64,000 bases of DNA from JAFDVL01 sp963794955. GTDB lineage: Bacteria; Acidobacteriota; Blastocatellia; RBC074. Shown piece by piece: positions 19,463 through 29,010 of the stretch. A program made the position numbers and the translations under genes. The stretch covers positions 199,080-263,079 of the forward strand of contig CAWCGF010000025.1 in assembly GCA_963794955.1 (NCBI GenBank). The letters are read 5' to 3'. The notes beneath the pieces were generated by a model. It was not told the DNA's origin. It saw only the letters and a program-made list of their open reading frames with translations, and ran no database searches. Each line of letters opens with the position of its first letter. Within the stretch, counting starts at the first letter, position 1.

Positions 19463-20410
19463 CTATTTGACGATGGGCGTGACTACGACTTTGCGGAAAT
19501 AGACTTTTTCGTGGTCGCCTTGAATCATAATTGGCCCCGGCTCGCCTTCGCGGGAATCGAGCGCGCCGCCCGTGATACCGTCAATCACGATGTTATCGTG
19601 GACGATTTGTCCATTGAGCTTCACCGTCAGGCGATTGCCAACGATGACAGCTTCCATCTCTTGCCACTCGCCCGCCTTTTTGCTGGCGCTGACTTTCGGC
19701 GCAACGCGACTGTAAAGCGCCATGTGATTGTGCAATCCATCGGAATTGGCCGTCTCATCATCCAGCACTTGCAACTCATACCTGCCGCGCAAATAGATGC
19801 CGCTATTCGCCGCATTGCCGCCCGGTTGCTTCGGTTCCAGCTTATATTCACAGTTGATTTTGAAGTCTTGGAATTTTTGCTTGGACACTAGATTGTTACC
19901 ATGCACATCGTTCGTCATGACACCGTCCACCAGCTTCCAACCGAACGGACGATTGGTCATTTGCGCCGTGAAGTTATCCAACGATTTGCCATCGAAGAGC
20001 GCGACGGGCGCGCCGAATTTGTGCTTGCCGTTGGCGTTGTGCTTGCCCCATTTCGGCGGACGTACACCTGTCCAGTTGATTGTGCTTTGCGCTGTTTTGA
20101 CCGAGCCTTTCAGCTCTTTGCCAGCGATTTTGGCGTGATGAATGGGTGAGTTCGCTTGCTTGTTCACGGCAAAGACGAGTTCGTCGTTTTCGATTTTGAG
20201 GGAGTGTAAAGGTAAGACACTGCCGCCACGGTTGAGGAACTTGCCGCTCAGTTTGCCGTCGGCTTCTTTGGTGACTTCAAGCCAGTAGACGACATTTTGA
20301 TTGGGCGCGTCACCCATAATGTCCCATTTACCTAAGAAGGCTTTTTCTGCTTGGGCAAATGCAGTGGCGGTGAAAAATGTGAGCGTGAATATCAGGGCTA
20401 GTAATTTCAA
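19463..20410 (-). CDS. Secreted DUF1080 protein (3-keto-disaccharide hydrolase-like)
   Basis: A 315-residue exported protein. Residues 1-19 are a signal peptide (LLALIFTLTFFTATAFAQA). Residues about 25-120 form a small beta domain (GKWDIMGDAP...LSGKFLNRGGS). The rest is the DUF1080 jelly roll: FGAPVALFDGKSLDNFTA, then GWKLVDGVMTN, FKINCEYKLEP, NSGIYLRGRYELQVLDD and the terminal GPIMIQGDHEKVYFRKVVV. Members bind or hydrolyse glycosides, including 3-keto sugars. The start is followed downstream by the GH15 remnant, so this may have been a carbohydrate locus. Confidence 0.85.
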   Translation of the reverse strand: MKLLALIFTLTFFTATAFAQAEKAFLGKWDIMGDAPNQNVVYWLEVTKEADGKLSGKFLNRGGSVLPLHSLKIENDELVFAVNKQANSPIHHAKIAGKELKGSVKTAQSTINWTGVRPPKWGKHNANGKHKFGAPVALFDGKSLDNFTAQMTNRPFGWKLVDGVMTNDVHGNNLVSKQKFQDFKINCEYKLEPKQPGGNAANSGIYLRGRYELQVLDDETANSDGLHNHMALYSRVAPKVSASKKAGEWQEMEAVIVGNRLTVKLNGQIVHDNIVIDGITGGALDSREGEPGPIMIQGDHEKVYFRKVVVTPIVK

Positions 20411-20430
20411 GTTTAGGACTCCTTTTGCTT

Positions 20431-20535
20431 TGGTCAGTTGTCATTGGTCATTTATCGCTCGTCACTTGTCATTAGTCATCGCTTTCCAACTCTTATCCAA
20501 TGACGAATGACCAGGGACAAATGATCAATAACTAA
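20431..20535. repeat. Intergenic inverted repeat of GTCATTGGTCAT type
   Basis: The left arm (GTCAGTTGTCATTGGTCATT, and GTCACTTGTCATTAGTCATC) and right arm (CCAATGACGAATGACCAGGGACAAATGATC) are imperfect reverse complements. The element fills the gap between the DUF1080 and 204-residue genes. Relatives occur at 56790-56880 and 59004-59115. Confidence 0.6.
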
Positions 20536-21146
20536 TTCACTTTTTTGATGCTTTGTACCAGTTTGATGTAATCAGCCTGGCTGGTTTTGAAGGCTTTTTG
20601 CTCGGCGACCGTAAACGCGATAATCGGACGTTTGCCACCGATCAGCACGACGATATTCCATTCCATCAGGCCTTCGCTGGTTTCACCCGAGCCATTTTCA
20701 ATCAGTGCGCGCAGGTCATTGATGCTTTCTTTTTGCAAATCGCCGCCGACTTTGAAGTTGGTGTAATCCTGCTTCAAATAGTCTTTCAACCCAACGATCA
20801 TCGCTTCAGTATTATCATTGACCGCTAAGCCGATAATGATCGAAACGCCGCCATCCGGCGAAGTGATTTGCGTGGCACCTGTATGTTGCTCGGTGCGCCA
20901 GCCAGCCGGAATTTCGTATTGAATATTAGCTTCTTTAATAACAACGACAGGGTTGGTAGGAACGACTGTATGGCGCGGGGTGACAGGGGCTTCTCCTTTG
21001 GGTTGGAGCGCCCGCAATGCCGCCGCCGCTTTTTGCTGGGCTACTGATGCGGTTGCCTGGGCCCAGCCAAATGAAGCCAGCAACAGCAGGCCAGTCGCCC
21101 AAATAACGATTTTCTCAACGAGTGATTGCCAGATTCTTTTCTCCAT
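20532..21146 (-). CDS. Exported protein of unknown function (204 residues)
   Basis: The ATG at 21146 begins a basic stretch and a hydrophobic segment (IVIWATGLLLLASFGWAQA), so the protein is exported or anchored. After an Ala/Gln linker, the C-terminal 140 residues have the pattern IQYEIPAGWRTEQH, GGVSIIIGLAV, DYLKQDYTNFKVG, LIENGSGET and IKLVQSIKKVN. This alternation resembles the DcrB/PsbP-like fold that often begins with a YxxPxgW motif, but I cannot assign a function. It stands alone on the minus strand. Confidence 0.7.
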   Translation of the reverse strand: MEKRIWQSLVEKIVIWATGLLLLASFGWAQATASVAQQKAAAALRALQPKGEAPVTPRHTVVPTNPVVVIKEANIQYEIPAGWRTEQHTGATQITSPDGGVSIIIGLAVNDNTEAMIVGLKDYLKQDYTNFKVGGDLQKESINDLRALIENGSGETSEGLMEWNIVVLIGGKRPIIAFTVAEQKAFKTSQADYIKLVQSIKKVN

Positions 21147-21309
21147 AGTAACTAACAAATTTTATGAGGCTAGAACTTTTTCCCCGAGGCTACAAGAACT
21201 GTATGCTGCAAAGTTTAGCCTTTTTGCCGTTTGAATGCCAGCACTTTAATCAATCGCCACCGCCAGGCTCGCTACTCGCCTTGCTCGACAAACTTGTAGC
21301 CGAACTCCT

Positions 21310-21711
21310 CTAACGCGAGGCAGCGGACGCAATGCCGATGGCGACCAAAGCTACAGCCAACATGCCGACGTAAAATCCTGCGCCGTAAAGCGCGCCTCGC
21401 TTCAACGCGCTCCTCGCTTTTATCCCTCCCACTTTGGAGACCTTCCTTAACTCCGTGTAGGCAATTTCCCGGCTCGTGACTTGCCCGGTTTGATCCACGA
21501 ATTGCAACGTAAAAGTATCGTTCCTGATTTCGGCGATGCGCCCTTCGAGCCTTTCCTTGGCGGCCAACGTGACTTTTACATTCTGATTCGTGCCGCATTC
21601 GACGACCTGTCGTTTGAATTTGATTTCTGGTGTAGGCTTGAGTTGAGCCGCGGCGGCAAGATTCTGAAACAACAAAGCAACGAGAACGATTGAGATCGGT
21701 TTTCTGAACAT
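21310..21711 (-). CDS. Small exported/membrane protein of unknown function (133 residues)
   Basis: GGAGGAAAC directly precedes the ATG. Residues 1-22 are a signal peptide (ISIVLVALLFQNLAAAAQ). The middle (NVKVTLAAKERLEGRIAEIRN, then FTLQFVDQTGQVTSREIAYTELRKV) looks like an SH3/Sm-like small beta barrel. The end has a single membrane helix (GAGFYVGMLAVALVAIGIA). Proteins of this layout, with the phrase LEGRI.EI...F.L.D, are frequent in Acidobacteriota but uncharacterised as far as I know. It lies downstream of the M48-like gene on the same strand. Confidence 0.7.
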   Translation of the reverse strand: MFRKPISIVLVALLFQNLAAAAQLKPTPEIKFKRQVVECGTNQNVKVTLAAKERLEGRIAEIRNDTFTLQFVDQTGQVTSREIAYTELRKVSKVGGIKARSALKRGALYGAGFYVGMLAVALVAIGIASAASR

Positions 21712-21788
21712 GTTTCCTCCTGACTGGGGAGTTCGCGGTCAGCGTGTGTGCCCCCCTTCCGTTGGCACAAACCGACCGTGCTTCATCG

Positions 21789-22601
21789 TCAAGGCGATGA
21801 TGCAGTAGTTGTCCGAAGTGAGTTCACCGCCAGCCGCTTTTTCATTGCCGGAAACGCTGAGGCATTCAGCAGATATTCGTTTTTGCGCTCCAGCTTGGCG
21901 AGGTGATGGCGCACCCTTCGTAGACGTTCCAAAAATGTGACGGACGGTGCAGGAAGCAGGCTTTGCTTGACGTAGTTCCGGGGTCGCAGGCTACGCAGTT
22001 TTTCGAGCACGGAAAGCGCCGCGTCCGGGTCATAGCCCGCCTTATGCAAGTAATCTACCGCGAGCCTGTCCGCGTCGAAAATGAGCGTTGGCGGAACGGT
22101 TTGGAGAGAAGCATAAACAGGCCGTGGATGAGCGTGATGATTGATTTCCTGCGCCATGATCAGCGCGCCCACTTTCACCCCCGCTGGCCCGCCCATCACA
22201 ATGACAGCGCCCGAAATCAGGCCGATCAGCAATGTGTGCCCGGCGCTTGGTTTCTTCAGCTCAGGCCGCTGATAGGAAGTTGGCACATTCAGAGACGAAA
22301 GCTGTTGTGCCAGCACAAAGACCAATTCGGCTTCATTCGCAACGGCATTGAGCAGGCCGCGGGTAAGGTAGAGTTCGCCATTGGGCTGGGTAAACGCATT
22401 GAGGCTCTCATCGTCAAGCACCTGCACGGAGCAAGTGATATTCGTATTGGTGCGCGCGATGACGTGATTAGTCAGGCGCGTCAAATAATCGCTGAGCGCA
22501 GGATCGTTGACCGTTGGCAAAGACAAGTTTGTCGCAGTCGGTTGGGCGTGCGTCGTGAACGGTGCAATGAAGACGAGCGCGACGATCAGGCAAGTTTTCA
22601 C
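21789..22601 (-). CDS. Secreted M48-like protein lacking the zinc motif (probable pseudoprotease)
   Basis: I chose the GTG at 22601 because AAGGAG lies 7 bases upstream and it begins a signal peptide (MKTCLIVALVFIAPFTTHAQ). The 270-residue product follows the M48 peptidase plan: NAFTQPNGELYLTRGLLNAV (about residues 68-87), then NEAELVFVLAQQLSSL (89-104), and later DADRLAVDYLHKAGYDPDAA. In active M48 proteins these read NEAEL..VLAHExxH and EADRxxxxYL. Here HExxH is replaced by QQLSS, so all zinc and catalytic residues of that helix are lost. It may be regulatory or structural. Confidence 0.75.
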   Translation of the reverse strand: MKTCLIVALVFIAPFTTHAQPTATNLSLPTVNDPALSDYLTRLTNHVIARTNTNITCSVQVLDDESLNAFTQPNGELYLTRGLLNAVANEAELVFVLAQQLSSLNVPTSYQRPELKKPSAGHTLLIGLISGAVIVMGGPAGVKVGALIMAQEINHHAHPRPVYASLQTVPPTLIFDADRLAVDYLHKAGYDPDAALSVLEKLRSLRPRNYVKQSLLPAPSVTFLERLRRVRHHLAKLERKNEYLLNASAFPAMKKRLAVNSLRTTTASSP

Positions 22602-22705
22602 CTTATTTCTCCTTCGCTGTTCTTGGAATACCACTTGAGGTGAAGAAGATATTATGGCGGTCGGGGGCTGCGGCTGAGCCTGTCACACTTTTTCAAGTGT
22701 GCTAG

Positions 22706-23899
22706 TTATTTTGCACCGTGCAATTGTTTGGCGACCTTCTCCACCTCACCCAACAAGCGCACTGTATTTCCGCCGAGAATTTTGCGAATGTCCGCCTCTT
22801 TGTAGCCTTTGCGCAACAAGGCTTCGGTAATTTTTGGCAGCTTCGTGCAATCTTCCATCCCGACTGGCATTGAAGCGCCATCGAAATCCGATCCTAGCCC
22901 GACGTGTTCTGGGCCGACCAATTTCACGGCGTGATCAATATGATCCACGATGCGCTCCCAACTGGCTTTCGGTGCGGAGCCGAATTGCTTTTCCAGTTCT
23001 TCCCGAATCCTGGCGAAGTTCTCGCGGCCTGGATATTTTTGCGCCAATTCGCGGCGCGCAGCCTGGGTTTTCTGTCCCCATAAATACAGATCGTTATCAA
23101 TGTAGCTGTCCAAATAATTGATCTGAATCACGCCACCTTTTGCGGCGAGCGCCTTAATCATCTCGTCCGTCATATTGCGCGGATGTCCGCTCAAGGCACG
23201 ACCCGACGAATGCGAAGCGATGATGGGCGCTTTGCTAACTTCCAGTGCATCCCAAAACGTTTTGTCTGCCACGTGTGAAACATCTACCATCACGCCGAGT
23301 TTATTGAGTTCGCGCACCACATCTTTGCCAAAATCGGTCAAGCCATTGTGCTTTAGTTGATCGCCAGAGGAATCTGCCCAATCAGTATTGATGGAATGCG
23401 TCAGCGTCAGATAGCGCACACCGAGCGCGGCATACATCCTGAGTACGGGCAGGCTGTTGTTGATCATGTGCCCGCCTTCCATCCCCATCAATGCAGCGAT
23501 TTTGCCTTGCTTATGTGCTTGCTGAATATCCGCTGCTGTCGTGCAAAGCATCACTTTGTCAGGCATGTCTTCGGCCAGCTTGTGGACAGCAGCAATACGT
23601 TGTAAGGCATCATTAACTGCCTTTGGACCGGTGACCGTGCCGGACATATAAATCGAAAAGAACAGTCCATTCAGCCCACCTTCTTTCATCCGTGGCAAGT
23701 CAACATGACCCGTTGTGTGGCGTTCGTCGAACTTCCAGCCTTCGCGTTGCAAATTCGGTGTTACGTCAATGTGTGTGTCCATCACAAGCGAAGAGAAATG
23801 AATCTTCTTCGCGCGTTCGCTTACGGTATAAGTCGTTTGCGCGAACACAGAGGCGATGAAAAATGAAATGCTAAGAATTAAAATTAGGGCTTTTCTCAT
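22706..23899 (-). CDS. Secreted membrane dipeptidase (M19 renal dipeptidase family)
   Basis: A 397-residue exported dinuclear-zinc dipeptidase. The ATG at 23899 starts a signal peptide (LILILSISFFIASVFAQ). The metal-site motifs appear in order: VMDTHIDV near residue 40 (HxD), MGMEGGHMI near 140 (bridging Glu), DVSHVADKTF near 220, ASHSSGRAL near 240, and GLGSDFDG near 335. It should cleave dipeptides, possibly of D-amino acids. A longer in-frame start at 24001 would overlap the next gene and lacks a ribosome site. Confidence 0.92.
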   Translation of the reverse strand: MRKALILILSISFFIASVFAQTTYTVSERAKKIHFSSLVMDTHIDVTPNLQREGWKFDERHTTGHVDLPRMKEGGLNGLFFSIYMSGTVTGPKAVNDALQRIAAVHKLAEDMPDKVMLCTTAADIQQAHKQGKIAALMGMEGGHMINNSLPVLRMYAALGVRYLTLTHSINTDWADSSGDQLKHNGLTDFGKDVVRELNKLGVMVDVSHVADKTFWDALEVSKAPIIASHSSGRALSGHPRNMTDEMIKALAAKGGVIQINYLDSYIDNDLYLWGQKTQAARRELAQKYPGRENFARIREELEKQFGSAPKASWERIVDHIDHAVKLVGPEHVGLGSDFDGASMPVGMEDCTKLPKITEALLRKGYKEADIRKILGGNTVRLLGEVEKVAKQLHGAK

Positions 23900-23961
23900 A
23901 GTGATTCTCTTAAAAAATTGGCGCGCCCCCAAGAATCGCACCGTATCGTTTTCAGGTTGTT

Positions 23962-26900
23962 TTACTTGTCCGTCCAATCCGGCAACCGTCCTGGTGTCCA
24001 CGGTGCGCCTGCCGCATCAAGTGCTTTTTCCAGCTTCGGCATCTCCACCTCAATCAACGTCTTCAGCCGTGCCAGCACAGGCTTGAATTCTTCCGCTGCA
24101 ATATTATAGTTCTCGATTTGTGATTGCGTCGGACGGAGCGCAGACATACGAATGCGCTGCACAATCGTGTTAACGCGCTGACTAATCGCAGGCGGCGGAA
24201 TTTCTGTGTTATCTCGGCCCCCACGCAAGGCCTGCAAGATGTCACGAATCTTGCTGTCAAGCGTTTTTACTTCGTTCATCAACGCGGGCGTTGTACCCGG
24301 CGCTTCTTGGGCAGCACGACGCAGCAGGCCGATGCGTGTGTTGGCGTTGTTCGCGGCATCCGTTGCGCCTGTTACAGCGCGTTGCAGGTTTGAGACTTTG
24401 CGCTGGAATTCTGCTAACGCATGGCGATCTGCGGCGGTCAGGCCTTCGGTGCCTTCGGCCACAACATTGAACGTTTGCGCGCCAGGCAATTCCGTCACGA
24501 CGCCGTCCCCCTTGCGCGCCATCTTGACCGTGTATTTGCCGGGCATGGCCAACACTCCTTGCGGCCCGAAGCCGCCAACGCCACCGCCGCCGAGATCAAT
24601 GCCTTCAAAACCGGGTGGCAGTTGCGGAGCCTGTTGAATCACAGGCGGCGCATAGCGAAAGTCCCACGACACGCGCTGCACACCGGGCATTGCCGGAGCA
24701 TTCAAACGACGCACGATTTTGCCCTCGGCGTCCGTGATTGTGAAGATCAAAGCGGGCGGCTCTTCCTCGGCTTCTTCCCGCAATTGCGCAAGGCTGGGGT
24801 ACGGAGGGGTTTCGTTTTTCTGCGCGGCAGCGCGTTCGGCTTCCTGCCGTTTTTGCCGCTTCGTTTTGGGCGCTTCTTTCGTGAAATACGTGATCGTTGC
24901 GCCATAGGCCGGATTTGGTGCGAGATAATGCGATGCGCCCTGGCTGCCGACGGCAGTTGAAGAACGAATGAACATCAACGCATCGCTCACCGGAAACAGG
25001 TTTGATTCCTGTGCCAGCGTGTCGGCTTTGATGTTGCGCAGCGGCGTGTAATCGTCCAACACGTAAAAGCCGCGTCCGAACGTCGCCACAACTAAATCAT
25101 TCGCGCGTTTGTGAATCGCAATGTCGCGCACCGCAATCACGGGCATCCCGCCTTTCAACGGCGTCCATTTCGCGCCGCCATCCGTCGTGAAGAACAAGCC
25201 GAATTCCGTGCCGCAAAACAGCAGGTTCGGGTTCACATGATCTTCAGCAATGGCATACGTCGAACCGCGCTCCGGCAAATTGTTGCTGATCGAAGTCCAC
25301 GTTTTGCCCGCGTCGGTGCTTTTCATCAGATACGGTTTGAAGTCGCCGTTCTGATGATTATTGTAAACCGCAAAGACCGTGTTGGCATCGTGTTGCGAAG
25401 CCAATACACGATGCACGTAGGCATTTTTGGGCACACCGGGAGCCTCATCCACTTTGCGCCAGGTTTTGCCTGCATCTTCGGTAATGTTGATTAAGCCGTC
25501 ATCTGTACCAACGTAAATCAGCCCTTCTTTTTTCGGCGATTCGGTGATGGAAGAACCGTTACCATAGAGCGCCGTAGATTGATGTTTGGCCACGGCTTCC
25601 GGCCCCCAGATTTTGCCCATCACCGGGATCGCGTTGCGATCCAGCCCGCGCGACAAATCGCCACTGATGAGCTTCCAGTCGTCGCCACGATTGTCGCTGC
25701 GATAGAGCTTATGCCCCGCGAAATACAGGCGCGTGCGCGAATGAGGGCTGATGATAAACGGCGAGTCCCAGTTGTAGCGTTCGGATTCCTGCCCCTTGCC
25801 GGGAATCGGCACGATGCTGACGCGCTCGCCCGTGCGTTTGTCAAAGCGCACCAAACCGCCGTTCTGCGATTCGGCATAAATGATGTTTGGGTCTTCGGGA
25901 TCAACGCGCGAGGTGAAGCCATCGCCGCCGTTCGTTGTGAACCAATCGGAGTTCGGAATGCCTGCCGTGCTGCGCGTTTTCGCCGGGCCACCGAGCGAGT
26001 TGTTATCCTGCGTACCGCCGTAGATGTTGTAGAACGGATATTGATTATCTACGGTCACATCGTAAAACTGCGCGATGGGCAGATTAGCTTTGAAGTGCCA
26101 ATTGGCGGCACGATCATGGCTTTCGTACACGCCACCGTCACAGCCGACCAGCAGGTAATTCGTATTATTGGGGTCAACCCAGATAGCGTGATTGTCTACG
26201 TGTTTGAGGCGTTCGCCAAGCGGGCGCTGCGTTCTGCCGCCATCGTCCGAGACTTGAAAGACGACGTTCGGAATGTAAATGCGATCCACATTTTTGGGGT
26301 CGCAGATGATTTGGCCATAATACATTCCCTGCGCAATGGTTGAACTCATTCGTTCCCACGTTGCACCGCGATCCTGTGAACGATAAATACCACTGCCCTG
26401 ACCAGCGGCTTCGACGGTTGCATAAACCACATTCGCCTCTACCGGCGAAACCGCGATCCCGATGCGTCCCATATCGCCGCCTGGCAAGCCACCGCGCAAG
26501 CGTGTCCACGTCGCACCACCGTCCGTGGATTTGTGAATCGCGCTTTCTGGCCCGCCGTTGATGAGCGTATGAAAATGCCGTCGCCGTTGCCACGCCGCTG
26601 CATAAATGACATCCGGGTTCGATGGATCAAGCACAACATCGGTTACGCCTGTATTTTCACTGAAGCTCAAAACCGCCTTCCACGTTTTGCCGCCATCGGT
26701 CGTTTTGTAAAGCCCGCGCTCTCCGCCCGCAGCCCAGAGCGGCCCTTGCGCAGCGACGTAGACAACTTTGCTGTCGCGCGGATCAATCACGATGCGTCCG
26801 ATGTGCTCGGATTTTTCGAGACCGACTTTGCGAAAGCTCTTGCCGCCGTCTTCGGATTTATACACGCCGTCGCCATAACCCACGCTGCGTTGGCTGTTGT

Positions 26901-27294
26901 TCTCGCCCGTACCGACCCATAAGACGTTCGTGTCTTTCGGATCAAGCGCGATGTCGCCAATCGAAAACGCGCCGTAGTTATCAAACACTGGCGTCCACGT
27001 TGTGCCGGAGTTGACGGTTTTCCAGACACCGCCCGAAGCAACGGCGACGAAGTATTTCGCGCGATCATGCGGATCAACAGCAAAATCCACAACGCGCCCG
27101 CTCGTGACGGCGGGGCCGATGCCGCGCAGTCGTAAGCCACCAAACATCATCGTGGCTGGATCGAAGCGACCGCCGCCTTCAGGCGCGCCGCCCGCTTGGG
27201 GTGGGCCGCCGCCGCCGCGACGACCCTGGGCCACAGCAAACGCCGTGAAAACCAATGACAAAGCAAGAAATGAGGCAAAGCGTGATGATCGCAT
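23962..27294 (-). CDS. Secreted VPS10/sortilin-like BNR beta-propeller protein
   Basis: A 1110-residue exported protein starting at the ATG at 27294 with AAGGAG 9 bases upstream. Signal peptide residues 1-23 are followed by a Gly/Pro-rich linker. Most of the chain (about residues 60-800) consists of BNR/Asp-box repeats such as KTVNSGTTW, KSEDGGKSF, KTTDGGKTW, KSTDGGATW, SQDRGATW, STDAGKTW and TTDGGAKW, i.e. a ten-bladed VPS10 or paired propellers. The remaining 300 residues hold an Fn3-like beta domain (GKIVRRLNAPAMPGVQRVSW) and a helical end. It is not a sialidase by any catalytic motif I can see. Such proteins are abundant in Acidobacteriota; the ligand is unknown. Confidence 0.9.
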   Translation of the reverse strand: MRSSRFASFLALSLVFTAFAVAQGRRGGGGPPQAGGAPEGGGRFDPATMMFGGLRLRGIGPAVTSGRVVDFAVDPHDRAKYFVAVASGGVWKTVNSGTTWTPVFDNYGAFSIGDIALDPKDTNVLWVGTGENNSQRSVGYGDGVYKSEDGGKSFRKVGLEKSEHIGRIVIDPRDSKVVYVAAQGPLWAAGGERGLYKTTDGGKTWKAVLSFSENTGVTDVVLDPSNPDVIYAAAWQRRRHFHTLINGGPESAIHKSTDGGATWTRLRGGLPGGDMGRIGIAVSPVEANVVYATVEAAGQGSGIYRSQDRGATWERMSSTIAQGMYYGQIICDPKNVDRIYIPNVVFQVSDDGGRTQRPLGERLKHVDNHAIWVDPNNTNYLLVGCDGGVYESHDRAANWHFKANLPIAQFYDVTVDNQYPFYNIYGGTQDNNSLGGPAKTRSTAGIPNSDWFTTNGGDGFTSRVDPEDPNIIYAESQNGGLVRFDKRTGERVSIVPIPGKGQESERYNWDSPFIISPHSRTRLYFAGHKLYRSDNRGDDWKLISGDLSRGLDRNAIPVMGKIWGPEAVAKHQSTALYGNGSSITESPKKEGLIYVGTDDGLINITEDAGKTWRKVDEAPGVPKNAYVHRVLASQHDANTVFAVYNNHQNGDFKPYLMKSTDAGKTWTSISNNLPERGSTYAIAEDHVNPNLLFCGTEFGLFFTTDGGAKWTPLKGGMPVIAVRDIAIHKRANDLVVATFGRGFYVLDDYTPLRNIKADTLAQESNLFPVSDALMFIRSSTAVGSQGASHYLAPNPAYGATITYFTKEAPKTKRQKRQEAERAAAQKNETPPYPSLAQLREEAEEEPPALIFTITDAEGKIVRRLNAPAMPGVQRVSWDFRYAPPVIQQAPQLPPGFEGIDLGGGGVGGFGPQGVLAMPGKYTVKMARKGDGVVTELPGAQTFNVVAEGTEGLTAADRHALAEFQRKVSNLQRAVTGATDAANNANTRIGLLRRAAQEAPGTTPALMNEVKTLDSKIRDILQALRGGRDNTEIPPPAISQRVNTIVQRIRMSALRPTQSQIENYNIAAEEFKPVLARLKTLIEVEMPKLEKALDAAGAPWTPGRLPDWTDK

Positions 27295-27501
27295 GGTGGC
27301 CGACTCCTTTAGTTCTATATGACGTGAGCGCGTGCTCGCGCCAGATTCGTGTGGTACAGCAAAATGAGGCTTGGTACAAGAAATTGGATTATGGTTTTGG
27401 CACCCGGGGAATTCAAGCCCTTCGGCAATTCCTGCCAAATAATCCCAGCTTCGTAAACGCGACTCAGCCACGCCGTTTATTTGCTGCGGTGCCGCCCTTA
27501 C

Positions 27502-28734
27502 CTATTCGTCATCATCATTTGCTTCCGCCGTACTGTTCACTTGTGTGGTTTTCATTTGCTCCTGCAAGATGGTCGCGCGCTTGAGCATAACTTCGTCCAT
27601 CCGCCCACGAAACGGGTTGTCAATCCACTCGACGAGCGAAGACAACACCAGTTCTTTTAGATACGCAAACGAAAAGCCTTCGGTTATCGCTGCTACCTGA
27701 TGACAGGCGGCTTCAGACAACTGCGCATCGTCGTGGAGCTTGGTTTGCAGATACTGCCAACGCTCCGCTTCAGGCGGCAGTCCGAAATGATATTTGCGAT
27801 CAAACCTGCTGGGACGATCAATGATGGCCGGGTCAAGCCGTTCGGGATAGTTCGTCGTTGCCAGCACAATCACGCCCGTATTTTGGGCAAATCCGTCCAA
27901 CTCATTCAGGAAGAAAGAACGCGCTTTTTTTGGCAGCAACGAATCAATATCTTCCATCAAAATCAGGCAGGGCTGTTGCTGGCGGGCGCGATTAAAGACG
28001 CGCCGAATCCCTGCCTCAACCCCACAGCGTGAATCCAAGCTTTTGACATACAGGCACGGCAAACCCAAATAATTGACGATGGCTTTAACCGTATGCGTCT
28101 TGCCATTGCCCGGCGGCCCGGTGAACATCACGCCGCGCTTCCACGGAATGCCATATTGTTCATACAGCGAACGTGAGGAAAGGAAGCGCGTGAAGTCATT
28201 GACGATGCTCTGTTTTAATTCTTCGGGTAAAACCAAGTCGTCAAGTGACGCGCTCTTGATCGCAGCATACAGCTTTTCGCTTGCCTGCCAGCCACCATCT
28301 TCAAACACCAAAATCTCGCCTTCCACAGGACTCGTCCAATCGCAGACGGCACGCATGAAGTCTTCGGCAATCGCGCGCGCTTCAGCAATAATCCAGTGAT
28401 AACGAACCTTGTTGCCATCATGCACATACGTCACCAAAATGACGTCCAGGAGATGCTCCTGCCACAACACACTAAGCCACGCGTTTTCGTACTGGCGCTG
28501 GAGCTTTTCGTCTGCGCCCATCCATTCGGTTTTGATTTGATTGTAGAGGGCATTTACGCAAACAACGTCGCAGTGCCCGGTGCGCTCAAATTCTTCGATG
28601 TCGAAGGCATATTCCTGTCCTTCGACAATTGTGGTGGCAGGAAATCGTTCGGCCAGCTTGCGGCTCACGGAATAGGACAAGACGTCTTGGTGCTGGCACA
28701 AAGCTTCGCTCAGAAAATTCTCTTTGTTCATCAT
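27502..28734 (-). CDS. AAA-family ATPase (BCS1/FtsH-like AAA module with unknown N-terminal domain)
   Basis: A 410-residue cytosolic ATPase. The first 165 residues are of no recognised family (acidic, with WLSVLWQEHLLDVILVTYV). The AAA module follows: Walker A GVMFTGPPGNGKTHT near residue 205, Walker B PCLILMEDIDSLLP near 255, sensor 1 VIVLATTNYPE near 290 and the arginine-rich RPSRFDRKYHFGLP near 305. The last motif matches the BCS1/ClpX-side AAA proteins that act on folded substrates. Two ATGs (28734, 28731) precede it without a good ribosome site. It is monocistronic, and its partner is unknown. Confidence 0.85.
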   Translation of the reverse strand: MMNKENFLSEALCQHQDVLSYSVSRKLAERFPATTIVEGQEYAFDIEEFERTGHCDVVCVNALYNQIKTEWMGADEKLQRQYENAWLSVLWQEHLLDVILVTYVHDGNKVRYHWIIAEARAIAEDFMRAVCDWTSPVEGEILVFEDGGWQASEKLYAAIKSASLDDLVLPEELKQSIVNDFTRFLSSRSLYEQYGIPWKRGVMFTGPPGNGKTHTVKAIVNYLGLPCLYVKSLDSRCGVEAGIRRVFNRARQQQPCLILMEDIDSLLPKKARSFFLNELDGFAQNTGVIVLATTNYPERLDPAIIDRPSRFDRKYHFGLPPEAERWQYLQTKLHDDAQLSEAACHQVAAITEGFSFAYLKELVLSSLVEWIDNPFRGRMDEVMLKRATILQEQMKTTQVNSTAEANDDDE

Positions 28735-29010
28735 AATAAAATTAGTGGCGCACCTATCCTGTGCGCAGAGATTGCCTGGTGGGCGCAAACCCAGGCAGTA
28801 GCCCAAGCTTGCTGCGCCATCGTGCTTGCAGGCAACAACCGTTAGGAATGACTACCTTGAGATACACAAAAGGTATGTCGCCGTTTCTTGCGCTTGAAGG
28901 GGATTAAGAGAAGTTGTGATAACTGAGCACCAACATAACAATCACCACTTTCATTTGAAGTGTGCGGGGAAAATACTGAAATTCGGGAGGGAGGTCAATA
29001 AAAATATTAT
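28735..29010. other. Intergenic stretch without a gene
   Basis: About 275 bases between the AAA gene start and the M28 terminator. A 6-bp inverted repeat (GCCTGG...CCAGGC near 28776-28798) is present, but no ORF, tRNA or clear promoter was found. The AAA promoter must lie here but has no consensus -35/-10. Confidence 0.4.

Noticed and set aside
21963..22643. A 226-codon plus-strand ORF
   Set aside because: It is antisense to the M48-like gene, which has a signal peptide and ribosome site.
25579..26343. A 254-codon plus-strand ORF
   Set aside because: It is antisense to the BNR propeller and has no ribosome site or family match.
28735..29010. Searched for a riboswitch or small RNA upstream of the AAA gene
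   Set aside because: Only a short stem was found, with no known riboswitch core.
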